Shown here: piece by piece, positions 10,301 to 17,352 of the stretch
How positions within the stretch are numbered: position 1 is the stretch's first letter
Layout of the letters: each line of letters begins with the position of its first letter
Made by a program: the position numbers and the translations under genes
Assembly (NCBI RefSeq): GCF_036053395.1
Contig: NZ_CP107942.1
Location: 4,058,501-4,122,500 of the forward strand
Reading direction: 5' to 3'
Source: Actinoplanes sp. NBC_00393
GTDB taxonomy: Bacteria > Actinomycetota > Actinomycetes > Mycobacteriales > Micromonosporaceae
DNA length: 64,000 nucleotides
Notes under the pieces: model-generated
Seen by the model: the letters and a program-made list of their open reading frames with translations, nothing else
Told to the model about the DNA's origin: nothing
The model's database searches: none

Positions 10301-10455
10301 TACGGCAGCAGGTTCCGGTCCCGCATCAGGGTCTGCAGCGCGGTCCCGTCCGGGCCGCACAGTCCCTCACGCAGGCGCTTCTCCAGTTCGGCGCCGACCT
10401 TGCAGCCGGTGCCGCCGAGACCGAGGAACAACATCGGCTGGTGGATCTTCTTCAT
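7318..10455 (-). CDS. Tubulin-like GTPase (Tubulin_2-type)
   Basis: 1045 residues. The N-terminus has a nucleotide-binding loop FLGLGGTGCKVG (residues 10-21), and residues 202-208 read AGGTGSG, the tubulin/FtsZ signature, followed by an amphipathic helix. This matches the large tubulin-like proteins found in actinobacterial conserved neighbourhoods; the ~600-residue C-terminal part has no recognisable motif. The ATG at 10455 has a strong GGAGGA six bases upstream; in-frame sequence further upstream belongs to the preceding gene's end. Likely a GTP-dependent polymerising or sensing component. Its partners in the operon include a GTPase, a vWA protein and membrane proteins. Confidence 0.85.
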   Translation of the reverse strand: MKKIHQPMLFLGLGGTGCKVGAELEKRLREGLCGPDGTALQTLMRDRNLLPYQLPSCTQFVYADLSAAELQRVRREVVPGREHEQAAQKTMRLITDLVPAGLANSAEVAQSLRINLDDDTIGWLPARETDPRVGPLTHGAGQLPTVGRAVLFETLRRNRDTAMAGLREALADINQSAGDLSVLSGSAQQLDTILVFVVFSVAGGTGSGIFYDYLHLIGEMMVRGGRQAEIYPLVLMPSAFDEVQGGGRPAELNAGSALIELFRLIDDQNAQGSADTFKVGSAHRTVSVRYPGAEDVQLPPGMIQTAFLFGRPVGGVHRDDLHRSMVSLMDSLISAEPPNAQSTPGMNSSHPTFADVFINSASQRNQMSDTGVGRRSVTTSAVAALTTPLLEITDIVAGHLLANAVDELLKPPGAAESNKAYIRNFIAAAGLDTILEAKPTRIPPHQNPVGYQAVLATLTDRANAMAANIERGQDSLAGPIAEMAQKIQPVTATKVLLREMDLFRARRVLFGHPEMTDSLERGGFRSMLETWASPPVGPSGLSAASPPLPENLRRKVTQRLRIADPAVQQVIRKQDTWYNWQTRRLYNAAWNNSRRQWERPWQGFVDELNAVHEQFLAHAVEDRQQFDARSKDLYKACVGVAYLLPAENRGLEGFYRTVFERMKQEYAQLLAPNATEGHLLNAILGPDGWLEAYEQGRSDPLAAVGYVRQRIKQVVTEQLRPPGGDRPALIPKMEDLLASAAGSRVRSVTDDDLSRFRQKLAELVPGGFAPDGRAPVKTLFIYPAAQASTDIERYLRQNVRLPADMQAEPEFRAIRGDSMMVVLLRGSMGVTEVPEVRRVVKQFTEAQRMPRPHDYLTWRRRLRPDSGYRLMAREDRGYVLHHLLCLAWDGRIDVRAGEMGSPERIEIHVGARQAATMTLDLSALGALSSWPSMLQAYEQWILNDDDSGRRDLAAKLTSYSPFDAGTAPQRPHQLFATLVDLIDTETKKLKEAEQTRVLSRDPQLGVIREFWLETMPAALSMPVGTSTRNLLDLREQVEAAYGLGQ

Positions 10456-10477
10456 GGGTGGTCCTCCGGTCGACGGG

Positions 10478-12835
10478 TCAGCGGAAGGGGTTGTTGAGGT
10501 CCTCGAAGCCGCTGCCGCCGGCGGGCGAGGCGTCAGCCGGCGCGGATCCGTTCCCGAACGGCGTGGTGGGCGCACCGAACGGATCGGAGGCGTACGGGTC
10601 CTGCGGCGGCGGGTACGACTCGGGCTCGCTCTCGCTGCGCGGGCCCGGAATCGGGACGGACGCCGGGGAGCCGACGAACGGGGAATCGAAGGCCTGCGGC
10701 ACCGACTCGTCGGTGTCGCCGCCGTCGGTGACCACGACGCTGAGCTGGTCGCGGACCGGCTTGGACACGCCCAGGCCGAGCGGACCGCGTGGCTTGCCGG
10801 GCGCGGCGAACACGATGCCGGAGCCCGCCCGCCGCACCTCGTACGCCTCCGCGTCCCGTGCCTCGGCCGGCTGCAGACTCGGCCCGCTGAAGTCCTCGTG
10901 CACCGTGAACCGCAGCGCCCGGCGGTTGCCGTCGGGCGCCGGCAGTTCGTCGCGCAGCGTGCCGGCGGCGAACAGCCGCACCGTCAGGCCCTGCACCTTC
11001 AGGGCCTCGTTGCGCGCCCGCCACCGGACCGCGAGCACCGCCAGGCCGATCACCAGCAGCACGGCCGCGCCCAGCAGCCACCAGCGGTTGCGGTACGGCC
11101 ACGACGGCACCGGCGTGATCTCGGCGGCGAACAGCCGCTCGGCGATCACGACCGAGGGGTCGTCGTCCCGCACCAGCCGCAGCGTGGCCGAAATGGTGTC
11201 CTCCGCCGTGTCCGCGCCGACCCGCAGGGTGAACGGCATCTGGCTGTCACCGGCGGCGGCCTCCAGCAGCGGCGGGTCCACGGTGAGCACCGTGCCCGGC
11301 GACGGGTCGGCGACGATGAGCCGCAGCCGGACCGGCGCACCGGAGTCGTTGCTCACAGCGACCTGCCCGGTGATCTCCGAGCCCGGGTGGCCGGCCGCCC
11401 GGTTGACGTCGAACCGGATCGAGCCCTGCACCGCGTTGCCGCCGGCCTGGACCGTCGTGTTCAGCACCCGGGTGTCACCGCCGATGCCGATGCCGGTGAC
11501 CTGCCCGGTGAAGGCGAGATCGCCGGTCGCGGCGGCGGGCACCGTCACCTTCCCGGTGAACGTGCCGTCGCCGTCGCCGTCGGCCAGCGCGATCCGGCCG
11601 GGTTCGAAGCCGGCGCCGGCCATCGACGCGCTGAAGTTCAGGCCGCTCAGCGCCGCCCGGTCGGTGATCGCCCGCTTGCGGGCCCAGACCTGCATCTCGA
11701 CGTCGACCTGCTGGCCCGGCTCGGGCTGCGGCGGGTTGACGGTCAGGTAGGTGCGCACCGCCGCCTGGTAGACCACGGTGGCCATCACCTCGTCGGCGGG
11801 CACGTCGGCCGAGGAGAGCCGGATCGTCCACTCGCCGGGCACCGGGTCGGAGATCTTGACGGTCTCCAGGTCGGTGGACTGTCCGGCGAACTCGAAGTTC
11901 GTCCCGCCGGCCTCCGGCGCCGGTTTGGTCGCGCCGGGCGCCCAGTACTCGACCTGGACCCGCTCGTCCCGCTTGTAGACCAGGATCGAGGCTTCGCTGG
12001 CGATCGCCGGGATCGTCCCGCGCAGTTCCGCGCTGCCGTTGCGGGGCAGTTTCACGGGCGGGATCGGTTCGTACTTCACGCACGCCGCCGAGCTGAACGC
12101 CTCGGCGACCGCCGCGGTCAGTTTCGACGAGTCGGAGACCACCCGCTCGCGCGGATCCCCGGCCGCCGGGGTGCAGCTGCGGCCGCGGGCGAAACCCTGC
12201 AGGGCGGCCACGTCGACCGAGCCGAAGCCGAGCGGCCACACCTGCGCCTTCTTCTGGGCCAGCTCGTCGAGGGTCCGGGTCGCGTCGGCCCGGGCAGCGT
12301 CGTTGCGGCGTTCCGCGGTGTCGCCGTACGAGGAACTGTTCGAGACGTCGAGCCGGCCGTCGGTGAGCAGGAAGACGATCTTCTTGTGGCCGGCGTCGCC
12401 GGCCTCGACGACGGACAGCGCCTGCTGCAGCGCGGCGGCGTGGTCGGTGTCGTCGCCCTCGTCGCTGGTACGCCGGTGCAGCTTGGACACGCAGCCGGCG
12501 AGCAAGTTGCGGGCCTGCTCGCCGTCCAGGACGGTCGGCTTGCAGACCACGTTGACGGCGCTCTGGCCGGGGCCGTTGGAGCTGCCGAACCCGACGACCG
12601 AGACCTCGGAACGCGGGGCGAGCACGCTGAACGCGATGGTGCGCGCGGCCTCCCGCTCGCGTTTCACGTCGTCGTCGCTGAGGCTTCCGGACTCGTCGAC
12701 CAGCACCACGACCTGCATCGGGGGCAGGGTCGGCGGATCCTCGCGGGCCGCGGCCGGTCCGGGCCCCGCGGCGACGGCCAGTGGGCCGCCCAGGACCACC
12801 AGTGCCACAGTCGCGAGCAGTCTCGTGGTACGCAT
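10478..12835 (-). CDS. Secreted, membrane-anchored von Willebrand factor A protein
   Basis: About 785 residues. It begins with a Sec signal peptide (RTTRLLATVALVVLGG, Ala-rich cleavage region near residue 30). A vWA domain (about 40-230) follows with a MIDAS DESGS (47-51) and FLLTDGRLD. Beta-rich repeats, probably Ig-like, run to about residue 580. A single transmembrane helix (about 585-607) leads into a cytosolic ~180-residue tail ending in Pro/Ser-rich sequence. The ATG at 12835 has GGGAGG six bases upstream; the frame extends 7 codons further but without better signals. Topology puts the vWA domain outside and the tail inside, ideal for transmitting an envelope signal to the tubulin-like partner encoded 22 nt downstream. 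Confidence 0.87.
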   Translation of the reverse strand: MRTTRLLATVALVVLGGPLAVAAGPGPAAAREDPPTLPPMQVVVLVDESGSLSDDDVKREREAARTIAFSVLAPRSEVSVVGFGSSNGPGQSAVNVVCKPTVLDGEQARNLLAGCVSKLHRRTSDEGDDTDHAAALQQALSVVEAGDAGHKKIVFLLTDGRLDVSNSSSYGDTAERRNDAARADATRTLDELAQKKAQVWPLGFGSVDVAALQGFARGRSCTPAAGDPRERVVSDSSKLTAAVAEAFSSAACVKYEPIPPVKLPRNGSAELRGTIPAIASEASILVYKRDERVQVEYWAPGATKPAPEAGGTNFEFAGQSTDLETVKISDPVPGEWTIRLSSADVPADEVMATVVYQAAVRTYLTVNPPQPEPGQQVDVEMQVWARKRAITDRAALSGLNFSASMAGAGFEPGRIALADGDGDGTFTGKVTVPAAATGDLAFTGQVTGIGIGGDTRVLNTTVQAGGNAVQGSIRFDVNRAAGHPGSEITGQVAVSNDSGAPVRLRLIVADPSPGTVLTVDPPLLEAAAGDSQMPFTLRVGADTAEDTISATLRLVRDDDPSVVIAERLFAAEITPVPSWPYRNRWWLLGAAVLLVIGLAVLAVRWRARNEALKVQGLTVRLFAAGTLRDELPAPDGNRRALRFTVHEDFSGPSLQPAEARDAEAYEVRRAGSGIVFAAPGKPRGPLGLGVSKPVRDQLSVVVTDGGDTDESVPQAFDSPFVGSPASVPIPGPRSESEPESYPPPQDPYASDPFGAPTTPFGNGSAPADASPAGGSGFEDLNNPFR

Positions 12836-12976
12836 CGGACGCCTCCCTTCAAACAACTACGAAACGTCATGAACTTCGCATGATTCGAAGCCGGGCAGAA
12901 TCGCGTCAACGGATCGGCCTGGCTGCTGTTACGCGGCCGGCGGCGGACGAATGGATGCCCTCGTCCGGGTGAACGC

Positions 12977-13480
12977 CTACGGCTGCCCGCCGCTGACCTG
13001 CTGCGTTCCCCACCCGGAGAGCGGGCGGCTGCACCCGGTCGCGCCGTCCGGGCAGTGCTGGTGGTTCCAGATCACGATCCACACTCCACAGAGCAGGACC
13101 AGTAGCCAGACCTTCGCCTTGGACAGGACTCCGGCGACCGCGGTCATCGCCTTGCGGATACCCGCCGACAGCCCCACCGCGGTGGACGCGACCATGTCAC
13201 CGAGGTTGTAGACGGCCGCCGGTGGCTGGTTGCCGCGCCGGCGGTAGCCGTCGGCCACCACCATCTCGCCGAGCAGCAGGAACGCGCCCGCCCCGGCGAT
13301 CACCCCGGTCAGCACGGCGGTGGCGAACCTGGTCAGCGGCGCGGCAGCCCGGTGCACCAGCAGCACGAAGCCGACGATCACGGTGGCCAGGAACACCGGC
13401 ACGAACAGGTACTTCGCGGCGTTCTCGGAAACCATGCCGAGCAACTGGTAGACCCAGCCGGCGAGCTTGTCCAGGATCAT
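12977..13480 (-). CDS. Small membrane protein of the SPFH/vWA block
   Basis: 167 residues with three hydrophobic segments (about 24-44 YLFVPVFLATVIVGFVLLV, 54-73 AVLTGVIAGAGAFLLLG, 124-140 VWLLVLLCGVWIVIW) and a Cys-containing C-terminal tail. No family recognised. The ATG overlaps the stop of the SPFH-like gene by 4 nt (ATGA), so the two are coupled; a small membrane partner for an SPFH protein is common (NfeD-type pairs), although this protein does not look like NfeD. A 141-nt gap without coding signal separates it from the vWA gene downstream, where a second promoter could lie. Confidence 0.7.
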   Translation of the reverse strand: MILDKLAGWVYQLLGMVSENAAKYLFVPVFLATVIVGFVLLVHRAAAPLTRFATAVLTGVIAGAGAFLLLGEMVVADGYRRRGNQPPAAVYNLGDMVASTAVGLSAGIRKAMTAVAGVLSKAKVWLLVLLCGVWIVIWNHQHCPDGATGCSRPLSGWGTQQVSGGQP

Positions 13481-14373
13481 GCCGGCCCGGCCCCGTCGTC
13501 ATCGTCGCCGGCGGACAGGGCCGGCTTGGCCGTACCGGAGCCGAGGATGTTGCGGAAGCCCTCGACCGCGGCCGCCACCGCGCCGTCAAGCTCGCCGAGC
13601 CGGATCTCCTCGCCGTCGATCAGCACCTTGATCGCCTCGATCGCGCGCTGCTTGTCCCGGTCGGCCATGGCCTGCATCTGCGTGACGATCTCCATGCCCC
13701 GGCCCGGGTCCTCCTTCAGGACGAAGGCGTACAACGCCTCCGGGCCGCCCTGGACGACCTCGTGCATCCGCTTGCGCTTGAGGGCCTCCAGCTCGTCCGC
13801 GTGCCGGGCCTTCAGCATCGCCAGCTCGTGGTCGTCCTCGGCCGAGTGCAGCTCCTCGAAGGTGGCCCGCTTCGCCTCGGGCATCAGCAGCTGCGCGTGC
13901 GCCGCCTCGATGCCGATGCCCCGGCCCTGCAACGGCAGCAGGCGCCGGCCGATCCGGTTCACCACGTCCGCCTCCGCCTCGTCGGGCCGGTTGTACCGGT
14001 GCCGGCGGGTGATCATCGGCAGGTTCTGCTCCAGATAGGTGCGGCACTCCGCCTCCGGATCCTCGACCTGCTCGTGGACCACCTGGACCGGATCGGTGAC
14101 CCGCCAGATGAACCGCACGGTCGCCTCGAAGAACAGCGAGTCGCCCTGGGCCGGCAGCTTGCAGTCGAACACGCCGCCGTGCGGGCGGTTGTCCACCACG
14201 TACGCCAGCTTCGGGCCCTTCCACCAGGTCTCCCCGGTGGTGTACGGCGGCTGTGGCGCGACCAGCTGGTTGTCCGGCATCTGGAAGACCAGGATCGTGC
14301 CCGGCATCGCGATCGGCCGCCGCGCGAACGGCATCCGCTTGAGCTCCATCGTGGTGAGAATCGGACCGACCAT
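13477..14373 (-). CDS. SPFH/band-7-like protein with coiled coil
   Basis: About 298 residues. After a short N-terminus it has a beta-rich SPFH-like domain (GGVFDCKLPAQGDSLFFEA, VRFIWRVTDPVQVV, then a long helix from about 105). An Ala/Glu/Arg/Lys-rich helical stretch (about 160-230) with EELHSAEDDHELAMLKARHADE-type heptads predicts a coiled coil. The C-terminus is acidic. The ATG at 14373 has AAGGGG eight bases upstream and lies 2 nt after the previous stop; the frame continues upstream only inside that gene. SPFH proteins form membrane-associated oligomers; no transmembrane segment is evident here, so tethering through the adjacent small membrane protein is an inference. Confidence 0.72.
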   Translation of the reverse strand: MVGPILTTMELKRMPFARRPIAMPGTILVFQMPDNQLVAPQPPYTTGETWWKGPKLAYVVDNRPHGGVFDCKLPAQGDSLFFEATVRFIWRVTDPVQVVHEQVEDPEAECRTYLEQNLPMITRRHRYNRPDEAEADVVNRIGRRLLPLQGRGIGIEAAHAQLLMPEAKRATFEELHSAEDDHELAMLKARHADELEALKRKRMHEVVQGGPEALYAFVLKEDPGRGMEIVTQMQAMADRDKQRAIEAIKVLIDGEEIRLGELDGAVAAAVEGFRNILGSGTAKPALSAGDDDDGAGPA

Positions 14374-14375
14374 GA

Positions 14376-16490
14376 TCAGAGCCCCTTCGTGAGAGCGTCC
14401 AGGAGGTTTCGTGCCGTGTCCGGAGAGGACGGTTTGGCGGTGCGCAGGTTCTCGGCGTGGTTCATCAGCAGATCCGCCTGCCGCTGAGTCGTCGGCACCG
14501 CGGCGAACAGCTCGACGAAGGCGCGCCGGATCCCCTCGTCGCGCTCGGCGGCCAGTGCCCAGGCACGCATCACCACGCGTACGCCGTTGTCGGCGCCGCG
14601 GGCGATCAGCGCCGCACCCCACAGCTGCGCGACCAGCGCCGCCATCGCGGTGTCCCGATCCGCGAGCCACAAAGTCAGCGGCCACGCCGGGCCGTCGCCC
14701 TCCCGGACCCACTGCGACCAGGAGGCTTGCAGGAAGGCGAGCACCCCGGCCGCCTGCCGGCCGCGCCGCAGTTCACCCGCCCACTCGTGCAGCAGAGTCA
14801 GCAGGGCCAGCTGCCTCTCCGGCTCGGCGGCGGCGAGCAGCTCGCCGATGCTGGCGCCGATCGCGGTGGCCAGCCGGCCGTCCGCCCCGACGGCCAGCTG
14901 GGCCAGCAGCGCGTCCGGGCCCGGGTCGAGCACCGCGCCGACGCTGTCGCCGAGGGCCCGCACCGCCGCCGTACGCTGCGCCGGCGCCTCCCGTTTCGCC
15001 CAGTCGGCGACCAGCCGCATAGTCCGCGCCGCTGTCCCGGCCGTGCGGGCCGGCATCGCTAGGGCGGCCACCGCCAGTTCCCGCTGATCGCCCCGGCCGC
15101 TGCCCACCCACGGCACGATCACGTCGCGCCGGACGGTGTCGAAGGCGAAGGTGGCCAGGAAACCGACCGCGCCGGCCGCCCGGATGCCGACCGGGATCTC
15201 CACGTCGTCGGCGACCTCGCGCAGCCAGTCCAGCAGCAGATCCCGGTCGTAGTCGTGCTCGTGCCAGTAGTGCCGCAGCAGGCGTTCCGGGTAACGGGGA
15301 TCCCAGAACGAGGCGATCTCGAGGGTGGCGGCACCGAAACGCGTACCCCGGACCTCGTGGGTGAGGCGGGCGCGCGCCGCCTTCATCCGCTCGCGGCGCG
15401 GCTCGCGGCGCCGCGTGGTTCCCGGCGCCGGGGCCGGCTCCTGCGCCCGCCAGCGCTGTTCGAGCAGCCGGGCGGCGCGCGACACCGCGTCGAACGACAT
15501 GCCGTTGAGCACCGCCAGCGCGAGCACCAGCGCCCTGCGGTCCGGCGCGGCCAGCTCGTCGCTGTCGAACCACTGCTCGACGGCCTGCGCCGCCCGTGCC
15601 TGGAACCTCTCGACGGCGTCCGCGAGTGTCACCCGGCCGCGCGTGGTCTCGGCCAGGTCGGCGGCCAGCTCGACCAGGCGGTGCACGTCGAACGTGCCGG
15701 CGGTCATCGCCCTCAGCTCGTCCGCGATACCGGCCTGGTCCAGCAACTCGACGCCCTGTTCGCGGGAGGTGAGGCGGTCGTCGAGATGGCGCAGGGTCAG
15801 CTCGTACGCGTCCGGCGGCTCGCCCAGCGCCCGCCACACCGGCCGGGCGCCGTGCTCGGCGGCGTGCTGCGCGTCGGTGACCACCACCAGCCGCGACCCG
15901 GCGGCCTGCAGGCGTTCCTCCAGGTCGGCCAGGTTCTGCGGATTCAGCGCGACCAGCACCCCGGGTTCGCTCGCCTCCAGCACGAAACCGGAGCCGGGCG
16001 GCAGCTTGTCCACCGGCAGGTCGGCCAGCGCGCCGGCGAACCGCAGCTCGTAGATGGTCTTGGCGCCGTCCAGCAGCCGGGTCGCGGTGGCGGTGTTGCC
16101 CCAGCGCGGCCGGGTGCCGAGCAGCACGAAACCGTTGCGGCTCACCGGCTCCCCCAGCGCGGCGAAACCGGCCGGCTCCACGTAGACCCGGTGCAGCTCG
16201 GTGACCGTACGCTCGGTGATCACCTTGAGGATCGGGCGGTCCACGTCGTCGATCACGGCGAGGCTGTCCCCGCCGATCACGGTGCCGATCTGCACGGTGG
16301 CGCCGACCACGCTCACCCCGGAGGTGCGGCTGCCGTACATCGACAGGGCGTCGTCGAGGGCGCGGCTGCGTTCCCCGCCGGCCGCGGCGTCGTCGTGGTT
16401 GTCCCCGCCGGTCTGCTCGTCGAAGTGCGACCGGGTGGACGGCTTCGGAGTCGTCTCCTCGGCGGGCGGGCGGTCCTCAGTATCGGACAT
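14376..16490 (-). CDS. STAND-like NTPase/repeat protein with N-terminal RHIM-like motif
   Basis: 704 residues. Residues 1-55 are acidic and disordered. Residues 60-78 hold VQIGTVIGGD, a V-Q-I-G core like the RHIM and actinobacterial amyloid signalling motifs. Around 120-140 is a P-loop-like GTRPRWGNT (125-133) in which the Walker A Lys position is Asn, followed by FVLEASEPGVLVAL and LVVVTDAQHA, which resemble a degenerate STAND/AAA-type NTPase. The C-terminal ~350 residues are helical repeats (HEAT/ARM-like: AVAALAMPARTAGTAARTMR). It overlaps the cyclase gene by 14 nt. The same IGTVIGGD motif ends the cyclase, suggesting motif-mediated interaction. NTPase status is uncertain because of the missing Lys. 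Confidence 0.65.
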   Translation of the reverse strand: MSDTEDRPPAEETTPKPSTRSHFDEQTGGDNHDDAAAGGERSRALDDALSMYGSRTSGVSVVGATVQIGTVIGGDSLAVIDDVDRPILKVITERTVTELHRVYVEPAGFAALGEPVSRNGFVLLGTRPRWGNTATATRLLDGAKTIYELRFAGALADLPVDKLPPGSGFVLEASEPGVLVALNPQNLADLEERLQAAGSRLVVVTDAQHAAEHGARPVWRALGEPPDAYELTLRHLDDRLTSREQGVELLDQAGIADELRAMTAGTFDVHRLVELAADLAETTRGRVTLADAVERFQARAAQAVEQWFDSDELAAPDRRALVLALAVLNGMSFDAVSRAARLLEQRWRAQEPAPAPGTTRRREPRRERMKAARARLTHEVRGTRFGAATLEIASFWDPRYPERLLRHYWHEHDYDRDLLLDWLREVADDVEIPVGIRAAGAVGFLATFAFDTVRRDVIVPWVGSGRGDQRELAVAALAMPARTAGTAARTMRLVADWAKREAPAQRTAAVRALGDSVGAVLDPGPDALLAQLAVGADGRLATAIGASIGELLAAAEPERQLALLTLLHEWAGELRRGRQAAGVLAFLQASWSQWVREGDGPAWPLTLWLADRDTAMAALVAQLWGAALIARGADNGVRVVMRAWALAAERDEGIRRAFVELFAAVPTTQRQADLLMNHAENLRTAKPSSPDTARNLLDALTKGL

Positions 16491-17190
16491 CGTCGCCGCC
16501 GATCACCGTACCGATGCTGGTGTTGCCCTGGCTCTGGATGTTGACCGTGCTGGATCTCGACGTCTCGCCGGTGGGCCGGGGCCTCTTGGCCGGCTCGTTC
16601 TTCGGCACCGGAATCGCCGCCGGCAGGTACGCCCAGCCGCAGGAATCGGTCTCCTTGACGCGGATCGGGATGCGCCGGAACCAGGCCGGATCCAGCGAGG
16701 TGCCGCCGGTGATGACGTCCCGGTGGAAGGAGTCGGTGAGCAGCACCACCATGTCCGCGTCCGGATGGTCGTCGAGCAGCTCACGGCCGGCCGGCGCGTC
16801 GAGCAGCCGGGCGCAGTCCTTCAGCGGCACGCCCGTGTACGAACCGCCGTCCTCGCCGAACAGCAGGCCCATGTGCAGCGCCACGCGCAGCCGCAACCGG
16901 TTCGCCGTGCTGCTCGCCAGCCGGTGCCGGCGCAGCTCGATACCGAGCCGGCTGAGGAACGGATCGATGAGGGCGTGCGGCGCCGCCACGGTCGCCGGCA
17001 GCAGGAAGCGGAAGCCGTCCCCGTCATCGAGGACGGTCAGCGCGCCGGCGTCGATCTGCTGGGCGGACAGCGTACCGATGAGGATCTTCCGCAGGTCGGC
17101 GCGCATGCGCAGCAGCAGATCGTCGTTGCGGCTGCTCGACTTCGCCACGTCGGTGGCGAGAATGGTGTGGAACAGAGGATCTTGGGACAC
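16477..17190 (-). CDS. Class III nucleotide cyclase-like protein (PycC-like) with C-terminal RHIM-like motif
   Basis: 237 residues from a GTG that has GGGAG six bases upstream; an in-frame TTG at 17235 is less likely. The fold signatures of class III cyclases are present: the first metal Asp in ILATDVAKSS (Asp14), the beta-hairpin LDDGDGF (Asp58), VALHMGLLFGED, and GVPLKDCARLLD in the position of the GxxVNxAxRL substrate/transition-state segment, where the Asn is not conserved. This degenerate purine-type site is compatible with the pyrimidine cyclases of Pycsar defence. After a Pro/Lys linker (about 190-212) the last 16 residues (222-237) are GNTSIGTVIGGDDVRY, matching the N-terminal motif of the overlapping NTPase gene. 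A Pycsar-effector-like gene lies 162 nt upstream. Confidence 0.72.
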   Translation of the reverse strand: MSQDPLFHTILATDVAKSSSRNDDLLLRMRADLRKILIGTLSAQQIDAGALTVLDDGDGFRFLLPATVAAPHALIDPFLSRLGIELRRHRLASSTANRLRLRVALHMGLLFGEDGGSYTGVPLKDCARLLDAPAGRELLDDHPDADMVVLLTDSFHRDVITGGTSLDPAWFRRIPIRVKETDSCGWAYLPAAIPVPKNEPAKRPRPTGETSRSSTVNIQSQGNTSIGTVIGGDDVRY

Positions 17191-17263
17191 GCTGTGCTCC
17201 CGTCCGCCCGGAGCTTGATCTCCGGCACGGACCAATTCTCGGAACGGGAGCTCACGGAGCGTA

Positions 17264-17289
17264 TCGGTCCGAGGTGCACATCGGACCGA
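17264..17289. repeat. 9-bp perfect inverted repeat between effector and cyclase genes
   Basis: TCGGTCCGA (17264-17272) and TCGGACCGA (17281-17289) form perfect arms around an 8-nt loop. It sits in the 162-nt gap between the membrane-effector stop and the cyclase start, about 74 nt before the cyclase GTG. No T-tract follows on either strand, so it could be an operator for the cyclase promoter or an attenuator hairpin rather than a classic terminator. Confidence 0.5.
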
Positions 17290-17352
17290 AATGATCGTTC
17301 CGGACCAGCGATGATCGGCCTAACCGTTCCGGGTACGCCCGAACAGCGGCCC

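Noticed and set aside
7210..10497. Long plus-strand open frames opposite the tubulin-like, vWA and other genes (for example here, and at 5493-7463, 10283-12883 and 38544-41543)
   Set aside because: They mirror the real minus-strand genes. At this GC content the complement of third-position G/C leaves long stop-free frames, and their translations are Arg/Pro/Gln-rich with no domain.
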